The notes beneath the pieces are model-generated. The model saw only the letters and a list, made by a program, of their open reading frames with translations. It was not told the origin of the DNA and made no database searches. A program made the translations under genes and the position numbers. From assembly GCA_947561585.1 (NCBI GenBank), contig CANNZV010002306.1:62001-126000 (forward strand): a stretch of 64,000 nucleotides of DNA. Direction: 5' to 3'. Origin of the DNA: Caprella mutica. Taxonomy: Eukaryota > Arthropoda > Malacostraca > Amphipoda > Caprellidae. This document shows positions 20,911 to 33,062 of the stretch, one piece after another. Within the stretch, counting starts at the first letter, position 1, and every line of letters begins with the position of its first letter.

Positions 20911-21653
20911 TTTTTTCTGTTACAAAGTTATTTTCGTGTGAAGTTTGCATTGAAATTATTTCTATCATAGAATAGGGAGATATCAATTGTTTTATAAAGT
21001 ATCTATACGTCCACTCAGCAAATATAGATTTTAAATGTTTTTTATCTCCCTGCCAGAAATTCTTTGATGAGAGAAATGCATTTCATCTTTTAGCTTCGCA
21101 ACTCTCAGGTTGAATATTCAAGCACTTTGAATCTACGATTTTGGCACAAAAGTTGCCTTCGGTCTTTTCACAGAATGCGCCATTTTTGACAGATGGCTCC
21201 CAGAGGTGGAAGCTACACTCCGATTCGAACACTCACTCATATTCGGACAGATTGTCGGGCAAACTTGAAGTTTTAAATGACGTGTGGATGGAGTGTTGTT
21301 GTTCTTGTTTTTTCTCCTAGAAAAAAATTACGGGAATTCTATTTATGTGTAAACCAAAGATGGAGAAGTCTCGATGTTTTTATCTTGTAAAATTGTAAGC
21401 AAAGTTTTATACCATCTCGTTGAGTTCCAATGAATAAATTAGTGCACTAGAGTGATTTTTAAATAGTGGAGTTGGTGATTGAAGTCAGCATTTTGAGTGG
21501 CAGTTCAAAGTGAGTCATTAGTGCCTGCAATTGAAAAGTAATGAGCTCTAATGTCAATTTATCGACAGCAAAAAGATATCTGAAACAACTGCCTAAATGC
21601 TACCAAAGAAATAAGAAGTCGACACAATTACAATCTGTATTACAATAGCCTTC
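20911..21653. other. Gene-less stretch
   Basis: No gene or repeat of note is supported here. Confidence 0.5.
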
Positions 21654-21655
21654 TG

Positions 21656-21826
21656 TTCAAGAATATATTCTTTCAAAATACAGAATTATTCAAGAATATA
21701 TTTTCTCATAATGTACAATTATTCAAGAATATATTCTCTCAAAAATATAGAATTATTCAAGACTATATTCTCTCAAAATATAGAATTATTCAAGACTATA
21801 TTCTCTCATAATATACAATTATTAAA
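21656..21826. repeat. 36-38 bp tandem repeat, about 4.5 units
   Basis: TTCAAGAATATATTCTCTCA and an ATAGAATTA-type tail alternate, with AAGACTATATTC in the later units. Confidence 0.9.
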
Positions 21827-24800
21827 TAATTATCTCAATTGATGATAATTATTTTCAATTAAGTAGTGCATAACTACTCCGAAGGTCAATGGTTCGAATT
21901 CTAAGACATCCACTGCTATTCATGTATATTTAATCTAAGGTTTGGAGCGTGAGTCCTTCTGTCCTGGCATTTAATATTTAATTACTGAAGAATTAATACA
22001 GTAAAGCTCCTTAATTATGGACATCTGAGCAATCCGTAAATTTAATATTCTATAAATAATGCACTCAGCTAAATAAAAGAACCATTTTCCTTTGAAATAA
22101 TAAATTTTCACATTTTTCTAAAATCTTCCATTTTTGATATGACGGGTTCTTCTCTTTCTTGGAATATATATTTCCATATCATAAGCAATTATATTTAAAA
22201 TTTTATTGTAGAAAATTCTATAAAGAGAAGGTGACTAGAAATTTTTAAACAAAAATCACACAACTTTTCTGAATAAAATAAAAGTTCATAAAATTTGTAT
22301 TCATAAAATGTTTCCCTAATTTCTGGCAGTCCATGAACTTTGATAATCTTATAATATATTGCTAAAGAAAGCATATTAAACAATAGTAAAGCCAATATTT
22401 CGCTTAACTCATGTAAGCGTACATATATGCTCTAATATAAGACTAAGTATTTAGTGTTTAAATATATAAATATATAAAAAAACACACCCAATACATTATA
22501 TCAAAGGGGACACATGTGTCGCCCTGGACCAGTAAGGGTTAACTCACACAATTTCCTCTCTGTATTAATTCTGCAAGAAAATAATTGATGCCGTCAAAAA
22601 TATGAAGGATGTTTTTTATCTCTTTGCTCTCCTCCATCAATAATTCGAAGCACCTTTCGAGAGAAAGCAAGAAAAGTAGGACTCTTTCGATGAGAAGTAA
22701 AAAGTGTTGCGGCTTATAAGGCTTACACACAAGCCGATTTCCACTCTTTTTCTGAGTCTGTAACAGTAAAAAAGACTACAAAGAGTAAAGCTGAACAGAG
22801 ATAAATCCACTAAATTGATTAAATAGAAATCAATTGCTTTCAAAATGGTTAATTTAGAAGCACTAAATCTTGCAACTCATAATGAAAGACATGTGCTAAA
22901 ATAATTAGAAGTGGTCACTGACCAAATAATCTTAATGTCTTATAACTTAATTCATCAGAAGATCTAGAAATCACGTGGAAAATTGACTCCCACTGAATTA
23001 TCGATAAATAAGTCGGAATGTTTCCCCAGTGTGTTTTTGAAGAATTAACTCAATAATGCTGATTTTTGATCAAATTGACTGTGAGGGACCAAAGGTGGTG
23101 AGTTTGCAAATTAGGTTAGACACTCGACAAATCGAATTAACTGGAGTTCCTGAACGGAATACGCATATACGTTAGTTTGGACATACGCCTGTCCCGCCCT
23201 ACCCCACCTCATTACCCCCTCCTCTCCTCATTCATTACCCCCACCCCCCTTATTAAAGACTGATTGGTACCAATTGTAGCAGTCGATAGGTAGCCATGTT
23301 GAGAAAATACAATGACAAATCTTTTGTCGTCCATTTTTATTAATGGTCCTACAATGAATTTCTTTGTCGAAGTAATATTATGAAGTGTATCATTCTTTAT
23401 CTTCTTTTTTATTTCAAATATTTCATTTCTTTATTACCATAAAAATTTACAGAAATTGAAGAATATATAAATATTTCAGATTTTGAACCATTTCATCTAT
23501 CCATTCACACGATGTCACAGATAATATTGGAGACAATTGTCATCCATAATTAATGGTATTAGGAATTAATTCTTCATTTATGAAGTACATAAATAAAAAC
23601 ATAATACTGAACGAAAATAAAAAAAAATATTTAAACCAATAGCACAATAATTATATTAAAATACATAGAAAAAGATTTAAACATCATTTATTTACTGTCA
23701 TTCAAAGCTCATATTTTACTGTGAAGAGATCGCCAATAAGAAGCTCGTGTAGATCACTTTACACATAATCCACGTTTTCTTCTTTCGCCTTTTAGTTTAT
23801 TCTAGATAACATTTTTCAAGAATGATTTAGTTAAGTTATTCAATTAGCATCTAAACTCAACCACCCTAAATCTTTGGAGAGAAAGTAACCCGTGATGGAA
23901 CGGCCGAATAAAAGGAATTTATTCAGCCCTTTCCACCTTAATTAAATTCCAGGCAATTCTCCGAGGAGAGCCTTTCCAGATATATTTAAATCATCTTAAA
24001 CCCTTTAATCAAAGCGGCAGACCTGCTCACCCTATTACCTATGAGTAAATTCTGACAAATTACAGAGAATCCGAATCATTTAATTAGTTTTGGCTTTCTG
24101 CTAATTGATGTATTGTCTGCCTCTGGAAAGGGAAGTTTCGAGTCTGATTTTCTTCATCGTGGAAGACATTCGGAAAATGCGATTGAGATAACGGCCAAAT
24201 ACGAACAGTTTAGAGGATTTGAACGCAATAGAATGCTATTTGTTGTGAAGAGGCAGTGTGATAATCATTAAAGATGATTAAAGAGATATTAAGTTCATTA
24301 ATAACGGTATGGATATTTGAGTAGCTTTTCTGCATTCACGAGAAAAGAAAGATTGAAAAATAATCACATTAAGAATTACCTAAATATATTGGTTATGAAA
24401 AATTCAAAAAATTCGGCTAAAATTCTAAATTGCAGGCGCTAAGTAATTATCATCATGAAATATTTATTTCTCTTACTGGTTCACTGAGCCTAATTTACTG
24501 CAGTGAACAATATTGTAATCGAAAATCATCAAATAAACTTACTTTTTGGCACAAGTATTTTTTTTCTTAAATCAAACCTAAAAAAAGAACTAAAAAAGAA
24601 CTTGATTTGAAATCAATCGAATGAGTATGATATCATTCGTGTCATTTGATTTGAGAAGCAAGAAAAGGAATAGGTATGGACACTCTATCACTTTCCTTCG
24701 TGCTAACCTAAATAAAATATAATTAGATGGTATAGAGAACTGAAAGTAGGGTCATTACCTCCGAATGTGTCCCCATCAAAACCTGAAAGCCTAGGATATG

Positions 24801-25080
24801 GCTTTGAAAAGGATGATCCATACTTATGTATGTACGTGTAGAATAATATATTTCTTCTATATAATTGAAACTCATACATTTGCTACATCTTATCGCACCA
24901 AGCCATAAAAGGTCACAAAGTTTGGGGCCTATTGCCATTATGACTCCTACTTAATCTTTACAACATGTATTAAATCCTTCTCTCCTTTTCGCTGTATGAA
25001 TAAATTGGTCTGTTTAAAACTGAGGAATAGCTTCACTAAGTCTATTATATCAACATTAAGAGTTAATTGTACATTTTACT
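21827..25080. other. Long AT-rich gene-less stretch
   Basis: A GGTTCGAATTC word at about 21891 resembles a tRNA B box, but no tRNA fold is supported. A C-rich tract lies near 23180-23250. Short open frames here (for example 22539-22843 minus) look like chance frames. A short piece of the dispersed repeat (AGTAGCTTTTCTGCATTCAC) lies near 24320. Confidence 0.5.
22506..22542. mobile_element. piggyBac-like terminus with TTAA
   Basis: Read on the minus strand the sequence starts TTAACCCTTACTGG and ends GACACATGTGTCCCC. A second end of the same type lies at 38091-38127. TTAA plus CCCT is the hallmark of piggyBac termini. No partner end or transposase was found, so this is a solo end or a decayed MITE. 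Confidence 0.4.
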
Positions 25081-25083
25081 GCA

Positions 25084-26266
25084 TGATGTACTGTCAGAGA
25101 AAAGAGTTACTATGGTGATGTACTATCAGAGAAAAGAGTCACTGTGATGATGTACTGTCAGAGAAAAGAGTCACTGTGATGATGTACTGTCAGAGAAGGG
25201 AGTTACTATGGTGATGTACTATCAGAGAAAAGAGTCACTGTGATGATGTACTGTCAGAGAAAAGAGTCACTGTGATGATGTACTATCAGAGAAAAGAGTC
25301 ACTGTAATGATGTACTATCAGAGAAAAGAGTCACTGTGATGATGTACTATCAGAGAAAAGAGTCACTGTGATGATGTACTATCAGAGAAAAGAGTCACTG
25401 TGATGATGTACTATCAGAGAAAAGAGACACTGTGATGATGTACTATCAGAGAAAAGAGTCACTGTGATGATGTACTATCAGAGAAAAGAGTCACTGTAAT
25501 GATGTACTATCAGAAAAAATAGTCACTGTGATGATGTACTATCAGAGAGAAGAGTCACTGTGATGATGTACTATCAGAGAAAAGAGTCACTGTGATGATG
25601 TACTATCAGAGAAAAGAGTCACTGTGATGATGTACTATCAGAGAAAAGAGTCACTGTGATGATGTACTATCAGAGAAAAGAGACACTGTGATGATGTACT
25701 ATCAGAGAAAAGAGTCACTGTGATGATGTACTATCAGAGAAAAGAGTCACTGTGATGATGTACTAACAGAGAAAAGAGTCACTGTGATGATGTACTGTCA
25801 GAGCAAAGAGTTACTATGGTGATGTACTACCAGAGCAAAGAGTTACTGTGATGATGTACTATCAGATAAAAGAGTTAAAATGATGATGTACTATCAGAAA
25901 AAATAATCACTGTGATGATGTACTATCAGAGAAAAGAGTCACTGTGATGATGTACTATCACAGCAAAGAGTTACTGTGATAATGTACTATCAGAGAAAAG
26001 GGTCACTGTGATGATGTACTATCAGAGAAAAGAGTCACTGGAATGATGTACTATCAGAGAAAAGAGTCACTGTGATGATGTACTATCAGAGAAAAAAGTC
26101 ACTGTGATGATGTACTATCAGAAAAGAGTCACTGTGATGATGTACTATCAGAGCAGAGTCACTGTGATGATGTACTATCAGAGCAGAGTCACTGTGATGA
26201 TGTACTATCAGAGAAAAGAGTCACTGGAATGATGTACTATCAGGAAAAAAATTCAATGTGATGATG
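25084..26266. repeat. 32-bp minisatellite, about 37 copies
   Basis: The unit combines GATGATGTACTATCAGAGAA with AAGAGTCACTGT. Some units are shortened (for example AGAGCAGAGTCACTG near 26150-26200). Edge units are more variable than central ones. Confidence 0.97.
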
Positions 26267-26269
26267 AAT

Positions 26270-28285
26270 ATTTCACAAAACAGAAAATTTTATAATTATA
26301 CTAGTTTTCAGATTCACCTTTAAGTATATTTAATGAACTAGAATGAAATCACTATGGATTTTATTTTTAATATCATCACGCTATTATTAAATTGAAATTC
26401 TCCTCCTCTTTTGTGATTTAAATAATTATAGATATCATTATAATAAAATATTGTAACAATAATTATTGTACCAATATAACCCCCCTCCCTTCTTGTACAT
26501 TTCAATCCCCATCAACACCCCCTTGAATCCCAGGGTGTCGAGTCAGTTCCTTGAGTCAGTTGTGCAGCATGCGATGTTAACCGTCATTAGCAGCCTATAA
26601 GCGAAGTCATTGTCCAAGATTGCAGAGCTTGCTCTCACCCATTATACGGATGACGTCAAAGAACATCTAGGGCTTTGTCACCATTTTTAGACCCATTGTT
26701 CGGGCTAAATCGTCGCTGTGAAAGACATTAAGGTCCTGTGACTGGAAATAGACGCAAAGATGCCTCGGAAGCGACTTATTGCCAACAGGAAGTATTCAGA
26801 TAAATTGAAGATATTGCACCAGTCACGAGATGTGGTGGTTATGGGTATATGCAGCACGTGAGTGTTGACTATAATTCAATTGAATATAATAGGTAGGATA
26901 TCAGTCACCTAATGACAGCGAATAGATAAATTGTAACTTGTTTAATCTACAATTATTATCATATTAGATTTATATATGAAAAATAAAATTCTGTTTCAAG
27001 AGATAGGCTAACTAACCAGAATAAAAAATCAGAAATAAATTTTGAAAAGACTCAAAATTTTCATTCGTTGTGTATTTTATTTGTGGATTATCGAGCTGTG
27101 ATATATGAGTTGTTTCACAAAAAAAAGCAAATGCCATTTTTATTTGCTAACTAATTTTAAATTTTTCTGAAGTTTTCCAAGCCGAGAACACACTGCAGCA
27201 AATGTAATAAAAATCACCACTTTTATCCGAAGAAATTTATAGATTCTGTATTTTTCCTGAAAATGTAAGTTGTGAGGGAGAGCAATAATGTTACAGTCAG
27301 GGTTGTTTATAATTGAAGTCACTCGAGTGAAAGAGAGATAAAATAAAAGAAAATGGAGAAGAAGTTCAGGAAAAAACTAACAGGGGAAGGATTTTTCCTT
27401 CTAGTTCCATGTTTTTGTGGCAAGTGTTTGCACAAACCATCGATTTTTGTTTGGATGAGAAACTCGTCGGGTTTCTTAGGTTTCTGGATAAGATATTTCT
27501 TAAAGCTGACACTTCAATAAATTGTATATATGTATTGTGATGTTGTTATATAAAACAATCTGATTATATTTAATCTTCATCGAAATGATCTAATTCAGGT
27601 GGTAGTGGCTGTGACGTTAGTTACATTGCAGCTTTTCAATGTGATGTTGAATCTCAAATACATATTTATTAGTACAATTTCAAATTAATCGATAATTTTT
27701 TATTGAATTTTCAAAATAAGATATAAATTTCTTAATTCTATTCAGTTCTGAAACTTACGTACAACAGACTAAACATCTTTTGGTATTGATGAAATAAACC
27801 AATTTCCTAAAGGAAAATACAGAAATATAGAAACACACCAAATGTTATTACATAACAATAACTGTCATTCTAAATTTCACCAATTCCATTGATTTAAATA
27901 TATAATCCGTCAATTTGAATTCAAATTCCACAAATTTAAATTCAAATTCCACAAATTTGATCTAAATTCCACAAAATACATTTAACATACAAAAGTTAAA
28001 ATTTCAAAAAATTTCTTCCCATTTCATAAATTACTTCAGTTCCCCATTTTCCACTTCCTTTCCATTGCCTGTTATAGCATTAGTCAATGAGGGTGGGTGA
28101 GGGGGGGTGGGGGTGGTTAAGGGTAGGTGGGGGTGCATAGGTTCATTGGGCAAAATCCGCAGATAATTCTTTGTTCTGAATACTAATGAACCTTTTGTCC
28201 AATTCATTAAAATAAATCCCCCTCTCGCTAAAGTCCCCGACAGATTTTCTATTTCCAATCTGTAATGGATTGGGAATTTTCATAA
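26270..28285. other. Mostly gene-less stretch with a GC-richer island
   Basis: Bases about 26510-26870 are less AT-rich than the surroundings and include a candidate small exon (26760-26861). A G-rich tract GGTGAGGGGGGGTGGGGGTG lies at about 28093-28115. The remainder is AT-rich with no supported gene. Confidence 0.45.
26760..26861 (+). CDS. Candidate short coding exon, basic peptide
   Basis: ATG at 26760 opens 33 codons beginning MPRKRLIANRKYSDKLKILH, lysine and arginine rich and unlike the AT-driven chance frames nearby. It runs into CAC|GTGAGTG, a strong splice-donor match, at about 26857. The surrounding 300 bp is relatively GC-rich. No downstream exon was identified and the peptide matches nothing I recognise. 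It could equally be the start of a transposase relic or chance. Confidence 0.2.
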   Translation: MPRKRLIANRKYSDKLKILHQSRDVVVMGICST

Positions 28286-28565
28286 TATAGTATCAGAGAA
28301 TCATGGTGCAGAATATAGCATGGTGCAAAATATAGTATGGTGCAGAATATAGTATGGTGCAGAATATAGCATGTTGCACAATATAGCATGGTGCAGAATA
28401 TAGAATGGTGCAGAATATAATACAGTGCAGAATATAGTATGATGCAGAATATAGTATGGTGCAGAATATAGAATGGTGCAGAATATAATATGGTGCAGAA
28501 TATAGTAATATGATGAATATAGTACTGTGATGAATATAGTACAATGAATAATATATTATGGTGAA
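28286..28565. repeat. 17-bp minisatellite, about 16 copies
   Basis: Units of GTGCAGAATATAGTATG repeat, becoming TGATGAATATAGTA-like at the right end. Long open frames on the minus strand here (ILHHTIFCTILYSA-type) are by-products of the array. Confidence 0.95.
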
Positions 28566-28744
28566 AATTTTTCAAATGAATATATCAGAATAAGTTACAT
28601 TATGCTATATGCATATATTATGAATAGAACATAGTGCCAATTCATAATTCAGAGTTGATTATTACCTTTCTACTGCGATAACTGACAAATGATGAAGCAA
28701 ATTTGTTCAAAATATCGAAGCGAAGACATCATTTACCTCATCCT

Positions 28745-28995
28745 TTTCCTCTTCCCTACGTGAATGCAGTCACCGGTACTTGTGCCCCTTTTCGCATAAT
28801 TGCTTCACGATTGACTGCATTCACATAGTAGCTTTCCTGCATTCATGAGCATTTTCCTCTTCCATTCGTGAATGCAGTCACCAGTGCTTGAGTTCCTTTT
28901 CATCACATTCCTTCATGGTAAGTGACTTCGTTCATAAGGCCACTTTTCAAGTTTATTGCATTAAATTTCTTTTCGGCGATATCGCCTTTGCTTTT
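28745..28995 (+). repeat. Dispersed 200-bp repeat, copy 2
   Basis: It contains GTGAATGCAGTCACC twice, CACATAGTAGCTTTCCTGCA, GTAAGTGACTTCGTTCAT and a GCGATATCGCC end. It shares the landmark order of the copies at 17.2, 53.0 and 57.2 kb, with extra sequence at its left end shared with the 53-kb copy. Confidence 0.7.
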
Positions 28996-29631
28996 GAACC
29001 ATATAAATGGGCCATTACTTTTTGAATTAGTCAGTTATTGTGACAATGTTTGGACTGTAGTGTAGCGACTTCTGACGTTGAAATGAAACATCTTCCCAAT
29101 GTTAAAAAAAATATAACAATATTGTTTAAACATTGTGGTCACAATATTGTTATATGGTTGGAATCTAACATTTTACAGTGTGGGTACACTGTTGGAACAC
29201 TATTGATGCGTGTGGTTTTATGGTTAATCAATGTGTAGATGATAATGTTGTTAAAAAAACATTATTGCGACAAGCAATGTTGACGCATTTATATTATTGT
29301 TTAGTAAAAATGAAATCTACACTTTATTTCTGTTCTTTGTAATCATATGAAGTGAAATAAAAGTAAATAATATATTTCTAATATTATAATATTGTTTCAT
29401 AAATTTGCACTAGCAATAATTTCTTCTTTGATGTACTAGAAATGAAGAGAAACTGTTTGAACAATGTTATGTTATGAATAACCGTTTGAATGTTTTCATG
29501 TGGATTTGAATTACCCAATAAAAATATAAATATTTCATGCAATAACTTTATAGTATTAAATAATATACAGTAAGCATACCGAAATATATTAAGTATCGTT
29601 TTCAAACTACTTATAAGCTGTTACCTGTGGA
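28996..29631. other. Spacer with a strong hairpin
   Basis: A perfect 15-bp inverted repeat, ATATAACAATATTGT, occupies 29111-29125 and 29141-29155 around a 15-base loop. No gene is supported. Confidence 0.6.
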
Positions 29632-30826
29632 ATACAGTGACTGATATCCTCTTAGTCATTACCGTAGACTGTAGAGTAACTGAAATACTCTTAGTCATTA
29701 CCGTAGACTGTAAAGTAACTGAAATACTCTTAGTCATTACCGTAGACTGTAAAGTAACTGATATCCTCTTAGTCATTACCGTAGACTGTAAAGTAACTGA
29801 AATACTCTTAGTCATTACCGTAGACTGTAAAGTAACTGAAATACTCTTAGTCATTACCGTAGACTGTAAAGTAACTGAAATACTCTTAGTCATTACCGTA
29901 GACTGTAAAGTAACTGATATCCTCTTAGTCATTACCGTAGACTGTAAAATAACTGAAATACTCTTAGTCATTACCGTAGACTGTAAAGTAACTGAAATAC
30001 TCTTAGTCATTACCGTAGACTGTAAAATAACTGAAATACTCTTAGTCATTACCGTAGACTGTAAAGTAACTGAAATACTCTTAGTCATTACCGTAGACTG
30101 TAAAGTAACTGAAATACTCTTAGTCATTACCGTAGACTGTAAAGTAACTGAAATACTCTTAGTCATTACCGTAGACTGTAAAGTAACTGAAATACTCTTA
30201 GTCTTTACCGTAGACTGTAAAGTAACTGAAATACTCTTAGTCATTACCGTAGACTGTAAAGTAACTGAAATACTCTTAGTCATTACCGTAGACTGTAAAG
30301 TAACTGAAATACTCTTAGTCATTACCGTAGACTGTAAAGTAACTGATATCCTCTTAGTCATTACCGTAGACTGTAAAATAACTGAAATACTCTTAGTCAT
30401 TACCGTAGACTGTAAAGTAACTGAAATACTCTTAGTCATTACCGTAGACTGTAAAGTAACTGAAATACTCTTAGTCATTACCGTAGACTGTAAAGTAACT
30501 GAAATACTCTTAGTCATTACCGTAGACTGTAAAGTAACTGAAATACTCTTAGTCATTACCGTAGACTGTAAAGTAACTGAAATACTCTTAGTCTTTACCG
30601 TAGACTGTAAAGTAACTGAAATACTCTTAGTCATTACCGTAGACTGTAAAGTAACTGAAATACTCTTAGTCATTACCGTAGACTGTAAAGTAACTGAAAT
30701 ACTCTTAGTCATTACCGTAGACTGTAAAGTAACTGAAATACTCTTAGTCTTTACCGTAGACTGTAAAGTAACTGAAATACTCTTAGTCTTTACCTAGACT
30801 GTAAAGTAACGGAAATACTTTTCAAC
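29632..30826. repeat. 39-bp minisatellite, about 30 copies
   Basis: The unit combines TAACTGAAATACTCTTAGTC with ATTACCGTAGACTGTAAAG; variants have GATATCC or CTTTACC. Because 39 is a multiple of three and the unit lacks stops in some frames, it reads open for 386 codons on plus and 363 on minus. Near identity of the units and the lack of any start context argue that neither is a gene. Confidence 0.97.
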
Positions 30827-31965
30827 AAATAGAAAATAGAAAATAATTAATTCCACCAAATTTGATGGGTTGTTCCCCCTAACTTTTTTATTCTGTATTA
30901 TTTATTTGTAATATTTTATGTTACACTATATGAGTTTTTAGTCTCTGCATTATTAACTATCAATGTTGGTGTTACATCATATACTCTGTTGATTTGTTTT
31001 GTTTGTATAGTATTTAGTACTATTCTTATCTCCTACTGTACCAAACATTACGATTCTGTTGTAAAACTTATGTGTCAGTGTAATTAAAAATATTCCTAAT
31101 GTGTTGATGAACCTGGCTATTTTCTATTCAATTCCTAAGATCTCTTATTTGTTCATCAATTCTTGGAAGTTTCTCATTTCTTATCTCTTCTAATATTTGC
31201 GCACACATAATGTGGCACATATAATATTCATTTAAATACTGTTCAAATGCTCCAAAAATGAACGATAAAATAATAACTGTCAGAAATTTTTGCCTAATAC
31301 AAATCTCCTCTCCTAAAGCACAGACATTTTAAAAGTAGATAATGTTCATAATTATAACTCCTACCTCATATATCTTCAAAACAAAGATATATTGATCATT
31401 TCGAATACAGCCTATCAGACGATATATGCTCGTACTCTTGTTATTAATTACTGTAGATTAATATTAATTAACAGAACATTGCGATTGGTTAATTAATGGC
31501 GTTTGTTTGTTTATGCAATTGATATTCAGTCATACGGTTGTTTTAGATTTAAATTTAGGAAGTATTTTCTTGATCAGTTTGTCAGTGCAGATATGTGATT
31601 CGTGTTGTTGGGTCTAATTATTTTACCATAATAGTCGATATTTTATACAAATGTTCTCAAATTTCTATATAATTATTTCAATTTTTATAGACAGTAAAGT
31701 GACGTGCATTAATTCAGTGATCGTATCTATAACTTATAAGAGTCCATTTATTTATCTAATATAGAATTAGTTTGCTATTAGTCACTTTTCATCAAATATG
31801 AGAATGTAAAAACCGAATAAATTAAAGTGCTTATCTAACATTTTCTGAATTTTCTTCATTCATATCCGGTAAAGGATATATCAAACACATTGACCCTTTA
31901 CTCACAAATAATAGATAGAACCTTTGCTCTGTTTACCGTCCAATCACTAATAAAAAAAGTGTGCT
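30827..31965. other. AT-rich gene-less spacer
   Basis: No gene or repeat of note is supported between the two arrays. Confidence 0.5.
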
Positions 31966-33062
31966 TCCAATGCGTTGTACTCCATTGCAATGCGTTGTAC
32001 TCCATTGCAATGCGTTGTACTCCATTCCAATGCGTTGTGTTCCATTTCAATGCGTTGTGTTCCATTCCAATGCGTTGTACTACATTGCAATGCGTTGTAC
32101 TCCATTGCAATGCGTTGTACTCCATTGCAATGCGTTGTACTCCATTCCAATGCGTTGTACTCCATTGCAATGCGTTGTACTCCATTGCAATGCGTTGTAC
32201 TCCATTCCAATGCGTTGTGTTCCATTTCAATGCGTTGTGTTCCATTCCAATGCGTTGTACTACATTGCAATGCGTTGTACTCCATTGCAATGCGTTGTAC
32301 TCCATTGCAATGCGTTGTACTCCATTCCAATGCGTTGTACTCCATTGCAATGCGTTGTACTCCATTGCAATGCGTTGTACTCCATTCCAATGCGTTGTGT
32401 TCCATTTCAATGCGTTGTGTTCCATCGCAATGCGTTGTACTCCATTCCAATGCGTTGTACTCCATTGCAATGCGTTGTACTCCATTGCAATGCGTTGTAC
32501 TCCATTGCAATGCGTTGTACTCCATTCCAATGCGTTGTACTCCATTGTAATGCGTTATACTCCATTCCAATGCGTTGTACTCCATTGCAATGCGTTATAC
32601 TCCATTCCAATGCGTTGTACTCCATTCCAATGCGTTGTACTCCATTGCAATGCGTTGTACTCCATTGCAATGCGTTGTACTCCATTCCGATGCGTTGTAC
32701 TCCATTGCAATGCGTTGTACTCCATTGCAATGCGTTGTACTCCATTCCAATGCGTTGTATTCCATTCCAATGCGTTGTATTCCATTCCAATGCGTTGTAT
32801 TCCATTCCAATGCGTTGTATTCCATTCCAATGCGTTGTATTCCATTCCAATGCGTTGTACTCCATTCCAATGCGTTGTATTCCATTCCAATGCATTGTAT
32901 TCCATTCCAATGCGTTGTATTCCATTCCAATGCGTTGTACTCCATTCCAATGCGTTGTATTCCATTCCAATGCGTTGTATTCCATTCCAATGCGTTGTAT
33001 TCCATTCCAATGCGTTGTATTCCATTCCAATGCGTTGTACTCCATTCCAATGCGTTGTATTA
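31966..33062. repeat. 20-bp satellite with higher-order structure, about 55 copies
   Basis: The monomer is TGCGTTGTACTCCATTGCAA with variants CCATTCCAA, GTGTTCCATTTC and GTATTCC. Two consecutive 180-bp blocks (32041-32220 and 32221-32400), nine monomers each, carry the same variant order, a higher-order repeat; a partial third block precedes them. The right third (about 32745-33060) is homogenised for the GTATTCCATTCCAA variant. All three plus-strand frames are open for long distances because the unit lacks stop codons; they are not genes. Confidence 0.97.

Noticed and set aside
21865..21900. GGTTCGAATTC word suggesting a tRNA gene or tRNA-derived SINE
   Set aside because: No matching A box, acceptor stem or T-stem pairing could be found around it.
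29621..30797. Long open frames of 363 and 386 codons on opposite strands
   Set aside because: Both are produced by the 39-bp minisatellite; no start context, no domain, and equal openness on both strands.
31966..33062. Relationship of TTCCATTCC words to the vertebrate ATTCC pentamer satellites
   Set aside because: The period is 20 bp with a conserved GCGTTGTA segment; the resemblance is confined to a few bases.
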